NCBI GenBank assembly: GCA_035610835.1
Contig: CM069447.1
Span: 57,667,048-57,731,047, forward strand
Reading direction: 5' to 3'
Source: Ophiura sarsii
Lineage: Eukaryota; Echinodermata; Ophiuroidea; Amphilepidida; Ophiuridae
Length of the DNA stretch: 64,000 bases
This document shows positions 32,194 through 45,196 of this stretch, one piece after another (positions within the stretch are counted from its first letter, which is position 1; every line of letters starts with the position of its first letter). The notes under the pieces are model-generated. The model had not been told where the DNA came from. It saw nothing but the letters and a program-made list of their open reading frames with translations, and ran no database searches. The position numbers and the translations under genes were made by a program.

Positions 32194-32310
32194 GTAACGG
32201 TGACACCGTTTCAACTTGTGCAGATGGATCTGGGTGTATTCTGAATACCTGGTTTTGTAATGGAGTATCAGACTGCGCTGATGGTAGTGATGAACTCAAC
32301 TGTCCAACAG
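32194..32310 (+). CDS. LDL-receptor class A exon 2, duplicon 2
   Basis: The acceptor is tttatctag and the donor gtaatg. The peptide is identical to 8419-8535, and the first cysteine is again split over the junction with LDLa-1. Conserved CADGSDE calcium cage. Confidence 0.9.
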
Positions 32311-32710
32311 GTAATGACTATCCCATTATCCCTCTTTGTTCTGAGTGTATTTTGTATGCCTGCTTTGGTATCCATATGGTTAAGATGAACTCAAGTGGCC
32401 TATATAATTATATAATGACTACATTTATATATCCCATAATGCCTTTGTGATGTGAGCCTATGCTTAACAACTTGTTCTGTAATACACCTTTAAGAGAAGT
32501 TTGGCAAAACTGTCAAAATGTCAAGCTGTATGACCAATTGGTCCAGCTGTGACACCAGAAACATTATGCACATTTTCGACCAACAGGTTTGATGCTCTGG
32601 GGTGCTTTTTTGCTATAGAAAACTTTGGTAGGAAATGGTCTATTTCAAAATATTTTTAAGCAAGCTGAGTAAGGATGAAAATGATCTTACTCTCTTCATT
32701 TCGTTTATAG

Positions 32711-32824
32711 GTTGTAGACTAGGCGAGTTCTCTTGTGGTAATGGTGACTGCATCTCCCTACGTCAACGCTGTAATCAAGTTGAGGATTGCGAGGATGGGA
32801 GTGATGAATTGATGTGCGATGGAG
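32711..32824 (+). CDS. LDL-receptor class A exon 3, duplicon 2
   Basis: The acceptor is tcgtttatag and the donor gtaggt. The peptide is identical to 8936-9049. The following intron (to 34634) repeats that of duplicon 1, including the MITE at about 34257-34589, and contains no other exon. Confidence 0.93.
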
Positions 32825-34634
32825 GTAGGTCATGAATATGCATATGATAGCTTTATAATGCCCATGTGATACACATGTGATATCCATTTAATGCCATGTG
32901 ATACCTGTGTGATACCTAGACAAAGGCCATGCTGCAATCTTTGATTAGAAAACAGGGTGTCATCACAATGAATGGAAACAAGGGGATCTTCAATCTCATT
33001 CATGTCTATGATCCACTCTTGAAAACCTCTGGGAAGCAAGCAAAAGTCAACTCCCATTTAAGTTTCCTCCCACTGTGTTTTTGTCATCAGTCCACCATGA
33101 AACTATCAATAATTATAGCTTAAGTTTACACTGTATTATGCCACTGATCATGTCCGATAAACCAACAAGTCTGTTATATTGACTGTTTTATTTTGTAGAC
33201 AAAACACATATATTTCTCGCCAATTTTGGAACTGATTAAACTATAACCTTAGAACTTCCAAGTTGGAAGTGTGTGATATTTCGTCTGTCACATCAGTCTT
33301 TGTTTGGCACTATGGTAATATAGTTCTACAATGTGTAAGATATTTGCAATATCTAAAATTTAAAAAGAAAGTAGACAAGATGCGTTCCAAGAAGGTAAAT
33401 GGTAACAAGATTTTTTCACAAAAGCATTATAGCCCCATGCAGGGGTAGCATTATGCCGAAAATGTGGGGGTCTGTTTTCACCCCAAGCATGCAAAAAATC
33501 CAAAATATAGGATATAAATATTTCGCTAAACACTTGCAGCATTCACGCAAATGAAAATAAAAGAACCACTTAGCTGCCGGGCTTCGACAACAATCGAAAC
33601 AGAAAAACCAATTGCAAAAGCGTGTGGTTTCAACAGGTTTTTGCAGCACTTTACAGCAACCAGCAAAAATCAATGATGTCAAAGTTCATCATCACGTCAT
33701 CAAATTGATGACCAAAAAATCAGCTGATTGCGTATTCAATAATGGCATTGTTCTCCATATGAAGTTGACGACGATCTCAACTTCTACATACATTGAATAG
33801 GGTTACTGATGCAATGCCAGTATTTCAGTGTAATCTTGAAATAACAAGGCTTATAAAAGGTTTTTCTTACTGGTATTTGAAGGAGAAAATTGGCGAAATG
33901 AACGGTTTTGAGATTGCCTATTTTAGCGATGTTATCATATTTTGTGATAACTTTGTCTAGCGACTTAACAATGAAGAAATACTGACGATACCCATGCCTA
34001 CCTAAGTTGTACATTTTATGACCCAGTAACTTGTTTTCCGTCGTGAAAAATAACCCGCTAATAGTCAGCCAATATCAAATAGGTGTGTGAAAATGTGGTC
34101 TTCTGTATACTTTTTGGTGAGTGATTCAACAACACAACCCACCTTTTGATGTGATTGGCCACATTATGAGACTCAAATCTTGTTTCAATGGACTCAAACT
34201 TAATCACTCGTTTACAAACAAACATTTGGGTGATGTTCTTATACTTATATATGTGATCAAGCATTAGTAAATGAGGCACAATTTGGTAGTTCTTTTAAGA
34301 TGTGGGACATGGTCATAATAAGTCAAGTTTATAAAATGTCATATTTCAAAACTTTAGATGTTCATAACTCAACGATTTGTATTTGATGTTTTGAGAATAA
34401 ATGATTTTCAATCAACAATTGTGTATACACAGAATACATTTGAGTCAATATCAGTCCACTTCATTTTTGGTAAGGAATGTGATATAACATTGACTTTGGT
34501 ATCAAATTGTTCCTTAACTTATATTATCATGATATAATGACTCAATATTCATGTCCCTCGTTATGCCTCATTAACTCATGTTGGGTCACATAATATCATA
34601 TGATTTAAACCTTGCATTTTTGTTTACATTATAG

Positions 34635-34748
34635 ATGTTGATGCGTGTTTGGCCACACCATGTCAGAATGATGCCACATGTATTACTGTGGGAGATATCT
34701 TCCAGTGTATCTGCAAGTCTGGTTTTACTGGAGCCCTATGTGAAACAG
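34635..34748 (+). CDS. EGF-like exon D, duplicon 2
   Basis: The acceptor is tacattatag and the donor gtagga. The peptide is identical to 10860-10973 (DVDACLATPC). The 48-bp direct repeat follows at about 34890-35024. Confidence 0.9.
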
Positions 34749-35081
34749 GTAGGAGAGTATACAAATTATGAATGTATAGGGTGTCCCTAAAATGTTCATA
34801 CCTTTTAAAGTTTTATACTTCCAGTAAAGTAATTACACTACCATCTTATAGCACATCAGATATATGGTGTTTTATGTGCAGATAGATCGAATCATAGATC
34901 CTCTGTTTACCCCCAATCTCTGACTACCCCAATCCAGTGTCCGTCTGAGGCAGCTTGCTGTCGAAGCTGCTGAGGCTAATCATAGATCCTCTGTTTACCC
35001 CAATCTCTGACTACCCCAATCCAGGGTCCGTGATGGATTATTGATATATTTTTTTAGATATTAACAAGTATAGTAATCCTT

Positions 35082-36257
35082 CCCATGGTAAAATAAAAAG
35101 GTACCGGGTTAGTATCCGATACTTACCGGATACTAATCCGATACCACTTGGATACTTTTTTTGGAAGTATCCACAAGTATCCGCATGCGGACGCCTTTCT
35201 GGGCTATATCCCACTAGCGGATACTTTTGTGGATTATAACCCGATGATGTACCGCTGGATTATAATCTAAACTTAGTTTCAAATATCATAATCCAAAAGG
35301 TATCCACAGATCACATACTGATACTAGGCCAGAGGTCACAATTTCAAAAAATGCAAAATGGCAGTTGGATACATGAACATATAATTTTAGCTGGCAAAAG
35401 AATCAAAGGATGATGATGTTTTACCATGTTTATGACAATAAAGAAGTTTGGATATGCTTGTGGATGACATATATATGCACTGCTGTACTACAGGTAAATT
35501 ACTATGAGCTATTTTTGATTTGCATAGTCTATAGAAGCTTAAACGGTATATATAGATCCTATAATCTTACTTATGTTTTGCCTATAATATGTACACTATA
35601 GAATACAGTAAGTAAGATGTGCCATATGGTCTGAGGCCTCAATTGCACCTCAGTTGGTGAAATTTTCAGTTGGCAACAAGAGCAAATTAATAATATAGTA
35701 CTCCTGATATCAGTACAGTTTGGATACTGGGACAAAGCTGTTATCAGGTAATGGCTTGGTCTGTAATATGTCTACTAGAATTATATTGGATATGCTATGT
35801 GTGTATACCAAAATGTGCATGATCGTGCGTCGCAACTATTGAGGGCTATAAAAGTATCCGCTAAAAAGCGGATGATAACCGGATACTATCCCACAGAAAA
35901 GTATCCATAAAAGTATCCGCAAAAGCCACCGGGTTATAATCCGATGGCATTTTCACATGCAAATTAGGTATCCATAAAAGTATCCACAGAAAGCGGACTA
36001 GTATCCGATTATGATCCATAAAAGTATCCACAGAAAGCGGACTAGTATCCGGTTATAATCCACAAAACGATTAACTGAATTTTCAAAACCCACCGGGTTA
36101 TAACCGGATACCTAACTAATTTGCATATATAACCCACCGGGTTATAACCGGATACCAAATTAATTTGCATGTGAAAATGGTATCGGGTTATGATCCGCTG
36201 CCTTTTGCGGATTATTACCGGATTATGATCCGATACCCTGCTATATTTTCCTATGGG
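35082..36257. mobile_element. GGATAC/TTATAATCCG inverted-repeat element, duplicon 2 copy
   Basis: Matches 11307-12481 with a handful of substitutions and single-base indels. The two CCGGGTTATAACCGG palindromes are conserved. Confidence 0.65.
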
Positions 36258-36331
36258 TTGCCATAATTTTGACCTATCCATATTCATCACTTTATGAAAC
36301 TATTTTATGTATTATTCATTTTTTTGTTTAG

Positions 36332-36451
36332 ATATTGACTATTGCGATAGTAATCCTTGCCAGAATGGTGGTACATGTGCTGATGGAGAACTTGGATACT
36401 TCTGTATATGTATCGGCAGTTATGTTGGACCCAACTGTGAAAACGCTGTTG
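36332..36451 (+). CDS. EGF-like exon E, duplicon 2
   Basis: The acceptor is tttgtttag and the donor gtaagt. The peptide is identical to 12556-12675 (DIDYCDSNPC). The intron after it carries the CCCCCTG MITE (37057-37263) and a poly-C near 37475 that is longer than in duplicon 1. Confidence 0.92.
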
Positions 36452-38194
36452 GTAAGTTAATCAATGAGGATATACATGTATATGTACAGTGCAATGGACC
36501 ATAAAGACTCTAAAATGCATATTTTCATATTTTAGGCCACCATTCAAATATTGATAATCCAATCAACATGAAACTTTCACAGAGTTTATACCTATATATT
36601 GAATTTACCAGTTTCTGGTGGGTGTTTATCAATTTGTGATTTGCATCTAATATGCATGCATACTAATTTTAAGATGAAATTATCAAAATGCCAATTCCCT
36701 CTATCAATTCAGCTATCAATTCAATGATAATTTCTTCAGACATTGTAGCTGAACATGTTACCTAAAATTTAAATATATGGTTTAGTTTTCTTGGAATAAT
36801 GATTTTAAAAATCACATATTGAGGAAAAGGTGAATTTGAGGTTTTCATAGAAATGCATGCATGTCAACCTATATATAGCATGTCATCTAAGACATTCTTT
36901 CATAATTTAGGTAAAATATCCACAGTATGTATTGCGGGCAAATTATACGAGAAAAATGGAAATTAATCAAACTAACAATGGATTACCAATTTTGAGGCAA
37001 AAGAATGATTTTTGATATTAATTGTAAATCACAAATTCATCCTCTGGCAACTCTAACCCCCTGAGAACTACCGGCCGATTGGTCAGAAAGATAGATACAT
37101 CATTTATTGCACCAATCAGAGACATTTTTACAATAGCTGTATCCCTGATAAAGATTGGAGTGAAATATTTTACAAGCTGCATTTTAATTGGCTATTCAAA
37201 TGAGTATATCTTGCAATAAACCAATCAGAACCACTGTAAGATAGGCCAGTAGTGCCCAGGGGGCTAAACTATCTTCTTCCATGTTTGACACTTTACATGC
37301 CATGAAAGCTTCCATATTTATGATGTGTATTTTCTTCCATGACTGCGGATGGTTTGTTTACATCCTGTATAGTCATTCATCAACTGCCACACTTCACTGA
37401 CATACTCTGTGATAGGTCAATCTTTTGTGTTTGCAATGAGGTTATACTACCTAGAAAATACTTATTTTAACCACCCCCCCCCCCCCCCCCCCCATGCTAA
37501 AAAGCGCATGTGCGGAAGGTTTTCGATGACGTAATCAACCAAGCTTATATAGTGAGCATGGTTACGTACTGCGCGAACGAGTAGCTGAGGGTCTTGGCCA
37601 GTGCTGATTTTTTTCTTCTTTCTTTTTCTTTCTTTTTCTTGAGGTGCAAAATTGCATCTTTCTTTATAATATAAAGTTCAAGGTGTAATTCCTTCAAGTC
37701 AAGTTGCAATTTTATCGTAATTTTGCACCAGCCTTTGAAAGTTGTATCGCAGTTTATTGATTTTTAAGGTGCAAATTGCGATGTAATACAGGAAATTTGC
37801 AGGTCTGGTCGTGGGTTGGACGAGGGGCCGACGAATCCTGGCTGGTCCCGGTGATTTAGTTAGTGTTTTCTCTTCCAAAATTGTGATCCTGGTTAAACAC
37901 CCGGTTAGGCCGGGGTTAGGGTTATATAGCAGGTAATGAGACAAGGTATGGCATTAGTTTTAAATCAAAACTGAACATACCTGGTAAATGGCATGTATGG
38001 TTGTGAAGCTATGCTGATGGATAATGTGGAGTGTTTATGACCGGTTACACTGCACCAATCCTAAAAAAGCCACTACTGTGGTGTCCCCATAGTACCGTGG
38101 GTATCACAAAACCGTGTGTGGTCGTTATAATGCCCATTCATGGTATTTGTGTCCAGCCCAAAATTGGAAAAGTAATTGTTGTATTTTTCTCTAG

Positions 38195-38286
38195 ATGGAC
38201 CATGTTCTAAATCAACCCTGCATGGATGGTACTACTTATAATGAGACTAGTGATAGTTATTTGTGTACATTATGTGCACCGGAGGG
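38195..38286 (+). pseudogene. Broken EGF exon F, duplicon 2
   Basis: Same frameshifted duplicate of exon G as at 14419-14510, with no donor. Its presence in both duplicons shows that decay preceded the large duplication. Confidence 0.75.
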
Positions 38287-38396
38287 TCACCTTCTCACCC
38301 TTCCTGGACCCTTCCCGCCCTTGGACCCTACCAGCCTCCTTGAATGCTCTCCCAAACCTAATCTTATCAAAACCACTTTGTTGTATGTTTCTCTAG

Positions 38397-38507
38397 ATGG
38401 ACCATGTTCTACTCAACCCTGCATGAATGGCGGATCTTGTGAAGAGACTGTTGATAGTTATGTGTGTAATTGTGCACCAGGATGGTTTGGAGATGAATGC
38501 CAAATTG
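38397..38507 (+). CDS. EGF-like exon G, duplicon 2
   Basis: The acceptor is tgtttctctag and the donor gtaaat. The peptide is identical to 14621-14731. The following intron holds the foldback-MITE fragment at about 38847-39066. Confidence 0.9.
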
Positions 38508-39204
38508 GTAAATATTACGAGAAATACAGTTATGACCGCTCTAATGAGTGTGCCATGAGGGGGAGGGGGAAGTCCAATATCAGGATGTAAGCATTTGTCA
38601 CCACAGATTTTCCAGACACTCCCTAAACGTGTATTTCCTCTGAAGCATAAATTCACATTAAAATTAGGTTTTTGCATGTTTTCTTTCCCCCAAATTGACC
38701 CTAAACGAGTAAAGATCAACAGAAATTTGGAAAACAAAGTACAATTTTTCTTGGAAATGATCGATTTAGACCACTTATACATGTTATGCATGTAACGTGA
38801 CCCACTTAAAAACACCCCTTATCACATGCTTTTGTAGTCATGGACGCTTTGGTATTTGTCCATCATTTCAAAGCAAGTGGACAATTCTACAGTATGGTTC
38901 AAACCCCCACTAAAATCAAATTTCTATTTTCTAAGTTACAAACCATTTACCAACTGTTAAAACAAATAAAGTAAAGCTTAAGAATATGTCACCTCTTTTT
39001 TACCTATAACTCTTAATCAATATTCCCGACATCCGACTCATTCCGCTTGATGACGTCACATGTGATCTTTTTAGCACTATCATTAGTTTTGAATATGCAG
39101 GTCTGAAATCTTTGTGGCAATTTTGCAAAAAAAGAAGTGCCTGTTCTTTCCAACTCACCCTGTACTATCATAAAGTTTGCTTTTATGTTATTTTTTATTT
39201 TCAG

Positions 39205-39318
39205 AAATTGATGAATGCTTCAGTGAACCCTGCTTTAATATGGGGACATGTATTGATGGGATTAATTCATACACATGTAATTGTAGACTAGGTTTTGTAG
39301 GAGACATGTGTGAAATGG
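39205..39318 (+). CDS. Calcium-binding EGF exon H, duplicon 2
   Basis: The acceptor is attttcag at 39204 and the donor gtaagt at 39319. The peptide is identical to 15429-15542, with the EIDEC start and the [10 protein letters not shown] hydroxylation motif. It heads a far longer minisatellite than in duplicon 1. Confidence 0.92.
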
Positions 39319-41815
39319 GTAAGTCATATCTAGTGAACCATGCCTCAGTATGGGGACATATATTGATGGGATTAATTCATACACATGTAATTGTAGACTA
39401 GGTTTTGAAGGAGACATGTGTGAAATGGGTAAGTCATATCTAGTGAACCATGCTTCAATATGAGGACATGTATTGATGGGATTAATTCATACACATGTAA
39501 TTGTAGACTAGGATTAATGTAGGAGACATGTGTGAAATGGGTAAGTAATATCTAGTGAATTATGCCTCAATATGGGGACATATATTGATGGGATTAATTC
39601 ATACACATGTAATTGTAGACTAGGTTTTGTAGGAGACTTAGTGAAATGGGTAAGTCATATCTAGTGAACCGTGCCTTAATATGGGGACATGTATTGATGG
39701 GATTAATTCATACACATGTAATTGTAGACTAGGATTAATGTAGGAGACATGTGTGAAATGGGTAAGTAATATCTAGTGAACCATGCTTTAATATGGGGAC
39801 ATGTATTGATGGGATTAATTCATACACATGTAATTGTAGACTAGGTTTTGTAGGAGACTTAGTGAAATGGGTAAGTCATATCTAGTGAACCTCAATATGG
39901 GGGGACATGTATTGATGGGATTAATTCATACACATGTAATTGTAGACTAGGTTTTGTAGGAGACATGTGTGAAATGGGTAAGTCATATCTAGTGAACCGT
40001 GCCTCAATATGGGGACATGTATTGATGGGATTAATTCATACACATGTAATTGTAGACTAGGTTTCGTAGGAGACATGTGTGAAATGGGTAAGTCATATAT
40101 AGTGAACCATGCCTCAATCTGAGGACATGTATTGATGGGATTAATTCATACACATGTAATTGTAGACTAGTTTTTGTAGGAGACTTAGTGAAATGGGTAA
40201 GTCATATCTAGTGAACCTCAATATGGGGGGGGGGGGGGGGGGACATGTATTGATGGGATTAATTCATACACATGTAATTGTAGACTAGGTTTTGTAGGAG
40301 ACATGTGTGAAATGGGTAAGTCATATCTAGTGAACCGTGCCTCAATATGGGGACATGTATTGATGGGATTAATTCATACACATGTAATTGTAGACTAGGT
40401 TTTGTAGGAGACATGTGTGAAATGGGTAAGTCATATCTAGTGAACCATGCTTCAATATGGGGACATGTATTGATGGGATTAATTCATACACATATAATTG
40501 TAGACTAGGTTTTGTAGGAGACATGTGTGAAATAGGTAAGTCATATCTAGTGAACCATGCTTCAATATGGGGACATGTATTATGGGATTAATTCATACAC
40601 TTGTAATTGTAGACTAGGTTATGTAGGAGACATGTGTGAAATGGGTAAGTCATATCTAGTGAACCATGCCTCAATATTAGGACATGTATTGATGGGATTA
40701 ATTCATACACTTGTAATTGTAGACTAGGTTTTGTAGGAGACATGTGTGAAATGGGTAATATCTAGTGAACCATGCTTTAATATGGGGACATGTATTGATG
40801 GGATTAATTCATACACATGTAATTGTAGACTAGGTTATGTAGGAGACATGTGTGAAATGGGTAAGTCATATCTAGTGAACCATGCTTCAATATGGGGACA
40901 TGTATTGATGGGATTAATTCATACACATGTAATTGTAGACTAGGTTATGTAGGAGACATGTGTGAAATGGGTAAGTCATATCTAGTGAACCATGCCTCAA
41001 TATGGGGACATGTATTGATGGGATTAATTCATACACATGTAATTGTAGACTAGGTTTTGAAGGAGACATGTGTGAAAGAGGTAAGTCATATCTAGTGAAC
41101 CATGCCTCAATATGGGGACATGTATTGATGGGATTAATTCATACACATGTAATTGTAGACTAGGTTTTGTAGGAGACATGTGTGAAATGGGTAAGTCATA
41201 TCTAGTGAACCATGCTTCAATATGGGGACATGTATTGATGGGATTAATTCATACACATATAATTGTAGACTAGGTTTTGTAGGAGACATGTGTGAAATGG
41301 GTAAGTCATATCTAGTGAACCATGCTTCAATATGGGGACATGTATTATGGGATTAATTCATACACTTGTAATTGTAGACTAGGTTATGTAGGAGACATGT
41401 GTGAAATGGGTAAGTCATATCTAGTGAACCATGCTTTAATATGGGGACATGTATTGATGGGATTAATTCATACACATGTAATTGTGGACTAGGTTTTGTA
41501 GGAGACATGTGTGAAATAGGTAAGTCATATCTAGTGAACCATGCCTCAATATGGGGACATGTATTGATGAGATTAATTCATACACATGTAATTGTAGACT
41601 AGGTTTTGTAGGAGACATGTGTGAAATGGGTAAGTCATATCTAGTGAACCATGCCTCAATATGAGGACATGTATTGATGGGATTAATTCATACACTTGTA
41701 ATTGTAGACTAGGTTTTGTAGGAGACATGTGTGAAATGGGTAATATCTAGTGAACCATGCTTTAATATGGGGACATGTATTGATGGGATTAATTCATACA
41801 CATGTAATTGCAGAC
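39222..41815 (+). repeat. EGF-H donor-bearing minisatellite, left block (23 donors)
   Basis: There are about 23 and a half 110-bp units. Most carry GAAATGGGTAAG; variants are GAAATAGGTAAG, GAAAGAGGTAAG and a deletion giving GGGTAATATC. The first units share the GGATTAATG and GACTTAG variants with duplicon 1. Later units (AGGTTATG, ACACTTGTAATT variants) form new groups, showing local expansion. A G-run near 40226 is 18 long. It breaks off at 41815 in mid-unit. Confidence 0.9.
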
Positions 41816-41843
41816 AAATAAATCATTATCGAATAGAAGCTTA

Positions 41844-41910
41844 GACAAGGATTCGAACCCGGGACAGTGGGGTGCAAGTCTCATATGTTAACCACTACAC
41901 CAACCGGGCG
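41844..41910 (-). other. tRNA-like sequence (SINE head), left
   Basis: On the minus strand it has CGCCCGGTTGGTGTAGTGG (A box) and CGGGTTCGAATCC (B box). The anticodon arm does not pair and the acceptor stem is not closed, so it is a tRNA relic rather than a working tRNA gene. Confidence 0.6.
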
Positions 41911-42313
41911 TGTGTGCATATTGTAACTGAATTATACGCTATCAATGCTCGTGTATTTTCATCGCAATGGTGAATCAATATCATCGGTTCACCATAAGAT
42001 AAGGGATTAGAGGACAAATACCGTTCATATAGACCCTTTTTAAGCAAAGATTAAGCACCGCATACCTACCTTTCAACGGTGTACCATTGGTGAAATAATA
42101 CAAATCTATAGTCATATATGTTTAAATTCAGCAGGGGTGAACCGTTGAAACATACCGAAGATGCGATTCATTTCTTCTAAAAGATAGCCGATAAGTTTCA
42201 CATTGTCCACTAAACACTAATCCATTGAGAAAAAAAGTTTTGCATTTCATAATAATGAGAAATTTGATGAGTTGTAATGGTGTACCGTTGCAATGATTCA
42301 CCGCTGCAATAAC

Positions 42314-43493
42314 AATGCACGTGTATTGATAGCGTATACTTCAATTACAACATGCACACACGCCCGGTTGGTGTAGTGGTTAACATATGAGACTTCCACG
42401 CCGCGGCCCCAGGTTCGAATCCTTGCCCAATCTTCTATTTTTCTTCTTCTTGTGTGTGCCTCTAAGCTTATTTCTAAACGATCATAAAGTCCATTTTTTA
42501 AATAATCGGCACGTTATCTTAGAGTTTTGTCTTCATGGCGCATTATTTGATATATGTGACTTTATTTATTTTCCATAATTTCATATTTAAATGATAAGAA
42601 CATAACGTGTCATCTTCTGAAGATAGTAATGTTTGCATGAACTATAACAATGACAAGGCCTATTATACACCTATAGTCGCACACAATTAACATACAGAGA
42701 CAGCGTTAGTAAATAATGACCAGTCCCTAATACACAAAGTGACTTTTCGTTCTTCTATCTTTGTTTGTATTAGCCATTCTGTTTATGTGGCTTTATTTAT
42801 TTTGTAAATAAATGTTATTATGATTATTTTCCATGATTATATATTTTAATGCTAGGAACATAACATGGCATCGTGTCATTAATTGCTATCTTCTGAAGAT
42901 AGTAATGCACGTGTATTGATAGCGTATACTTCAATTACAACATGCACACACGCCCGGTTGGTGTAGTGGTTAACATATGAGACTTCCACGCCGCGGCCCC
43001 AGGTTCGAATCCTTGCCCAATCTTCTATTTTTCTTCTTCTTGTGTGTGCCTCTAAGCTTATTTCTAAACGATCATAAAGTCCATTTTTTAAATAATCGGC
43101 ACGTTATCTTAGAGTTTTGTCTTCATGGCGCATTATTTGATATATGTGACTTTATTTATTTTCCATAATTTCATATTTAAATGATAAGAACATAACGTGT
43201 CATCTTCTGAAGATAGTAATGTTTGCATGAACTATAACAATGACAAGGCCTATTATACACCTATAGTCGCACACAATTAACATACAGAGACAGCGTTAGT
43301 AAATAATGACCAGTCCCTAATACACAAAGTGACTTTTCGTTCTTCTATCTTTGTTTGTATTAGCCATTCTGTTTATGTGGCTTTATTTATTTTGTAAATA
43401 AATGTTATTATGATTATTTTCCATGATTATATATTTTAATGCTAGGAACATAACATGGCATCGTGTCATTAATTGCTATCTTCTGAAGATAGT
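42314..43493. repeat. 590-bp perfect tandem duplication
   Basis: 42314-42903 and 42904-43493 look identical throughout, including the tRNA-like head (second at 42951-43020). Both contain an older ~285-bp internal duplication around TCTGAAGATAGTAATG (42608, 42893, 43483), and a third partial unit continues to about 43600. The perfect identity implies a recent event or an assembly duplication. Confidence 0.8.
42361..42430 (+). other. tRNA-like sequence (SINE head), right
   Basis: A box TGGTGTAGTGGTTAAC and B box GGTTCGAATCC are intact. CCGCGGCCC is reminiscent of tRNA-Glu/Gly, but the anticodon stem fails to pair. Polymerase III transcription is possible from the boxes alone. Confidence 0.6.
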
Positions 43494-43917
43494 AATGTTT
43501 GCATGAACTATAACAATTGCAAGGCCTATTATAGACCTATCGTCGCACACATTTAATATACAGAGACAGCCTTAGTAATTAATGGCCAGTCCCTAATACA
43601 CTTTTGTCTGACTTAATATGCCGTCTATCAAATGTTGATTAGAAATCAATTAATACATATACGAACTCTAATTGTTCTTCGACATTTTGTTTCACATCCA
43701 TGAAAATAAATTGTAAAAATAACATGTTTTGACGTATATGTTGCCTAAGTATTGACTGACCAATCCCTAAATGACGTAATTGATACTTGTAACTTTTTGG
43801 GAATGTTGACAATATACCCTACAATAATCGTGCAAAACCTCGTTAGCATCGGGCATTTGGTTCTAAAGTTATAGCCAAAAAACCAATCCCACATGGTGAA
43901 TTTAGGATTTCGCTCAG

Positions 43918-44288
43918 ACAATCAAGGAAAATAATAGTTGGCACACTTGACGCAACTTATTACAAATATCCCTGTGCTCGCAATTGAGATCAGACTTGGG
44001 ACATAGCACTGTTTAATAGAAAGCAAAAGTCTCCCCCTTTCTTATATCCGTCCCCATCCCCCATCAATCAATGTTGGGGGACCTACCATGGCTTCTGATA
44101 ATATGACTCGGATCAACATTGCCTCCGGGGAGAGGGTTTATATCCGTCCCCATCCCCCATCAATCAATGTTGGGGGACCTACCATGGCTTCTGATAATAT
44201 GACTCGGATCAACATTGCCTCCGGGGAGAGGGGCGGGTTTTCCCCCGTAATTAAGACAAAGTGTGCCAACCTTTTTTTCCTTGATTGT
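43918..44288. mobile_element. TIR element with internal 96-bp tandem duplication
   Basis: ACAATCAAGGAAAATAATAG plus TTGGCACACTT at the left faces AAGTGTGCCAACC plus TTCCTTGATTGT at the right, about 31-bp imperfect inverted ends. Inside, a 96-bp segment from TATCCGTCCCCATCC to GGGGAGAGGG is repeated at 44045 and 44141. Its right end coincides with resumption of the EGF-H array. Confidence 0.65.
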
Positions 44289-44681
44289 AGGTTATGTAGG
44301 AGACACGTGTGAAATGGGTAAGTCATATCTAGTGAACCATGCCTCAATTTGGGGACGTGTATTGATGGGATTAATTCATACACATGTAATTGTAGACTAG
44401 GTTATGTAGGAGACATGTGTGAAATGGGTAAGTCATATCTATAGTGAACCATGCTTCAATATGGGGACATGTATTGATGGGATTAATTCATACACATGTA
44501 ATTGTAGACTAGGTTATGTAGGAGACATGTGTGAAATGGATAAGTCATATCTAGTGAACCATGCTTCAATATGGGGACATGTATTGATGGGATTAATTCA
44601 TACACATGTAATTGTAGACTAGGTTTTGAAGGAGACATGTGTGAAATGGGTAAGTCATATCTAGTGAACCATGCCTCAATA
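44284..44681 (+). repeat. EGF-H donor-bearing minisatellite, right block (4 donors)
   Basis: There are four further 110-bp units after the insertion, one with GAAATGGATAAG. It ends at CCTCAATA exactly as the duplicon 1 array does at 16785, and the flanking sequence beyond matches. Confidence 0.88.
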
Positions 44682-45196
44682 GTAGAGTTATTCTTCTGAA
44701 GTTTTCAACTCTTCTTAGGAGAATTGTTTAAGAATTTGTGAGTTAATATTCACGATATAGACCCTAGGTCAAACTTTAGAACATGACCCTTCATTATGAA
44801 GCTCAATTTAGAAATACCTACTTAAGTCTGGATCAGAAGTTAACAAATAACTCTTCCTAAATTTACGTAAGGTTAATCTTAACACTTTCCATGCGGCAGG
44901 CATTTGCAGACGACATTCCAAAATGTCTCAAAAATGTCAAAGTTATTGAATTTCATTACCATGGAATCACCTTGAGAAATAATAACACACACTTAGGCCC
45001 CCCCCAAAAAAATTGTTTGTATTAAATGCATTAAAATAAGTACAAACATGCCTAGTATTGGTTCCATAATCCTTGAGATAGACCTTGAAATGTGGGAAGG
45101 GTTTCTGAAAAATCAGTTTTGTATATGGTCGAACCAATAGCCGCGTGGAAAGTGTAAACTGCAATAACTAACCCAACATTATTAGGTGACCTATTG

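Larger units (their letters stand above)
41831..42440. repeat. Inverted pair of tRNA-headed repeats (~180-bp arms)
   Basis: The left arm (about 41831-42010) is the imperfect reverse complement of the right arm (about 42265-42440). They share CGCCCGGTTGGTGTAGTGG, the A/B-box region, CGCTATCAAT and TGGTGAATCA. The tRNA-like heads point outward. It could be two SINEs inserted head to head or a foldback element that captured a tRNA. Confidence 0.65.
41816..44283. mobile_element. 2.5 kb composite insertion inside the EGF-H minisatellite
   Basis: The minisatellite stops after ATTGCAGAC and resumes at ATTGTAGGTTATG, so about 2.47 kb is inserted relative to a continuous array. The insertion contains inverted tRNA-like sequences, a 590-bp tandem duplication, a TIR element with an internal 96-bp duplication, and AT-rich filler. 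It is absent from duplicon 1. No coding gene is recognised; the identical frames at 42387 and 42977 are the 590-bp duplication. Confidence 0.8.

Noticed and set aside
42361..43020. Possible functional tRNA genes (Gly/Glu-like)
   Set aside because: A and B boxes are good, but the anticodon stem does not pair and the acceptor stem is not closed. They are SINE-type heads.
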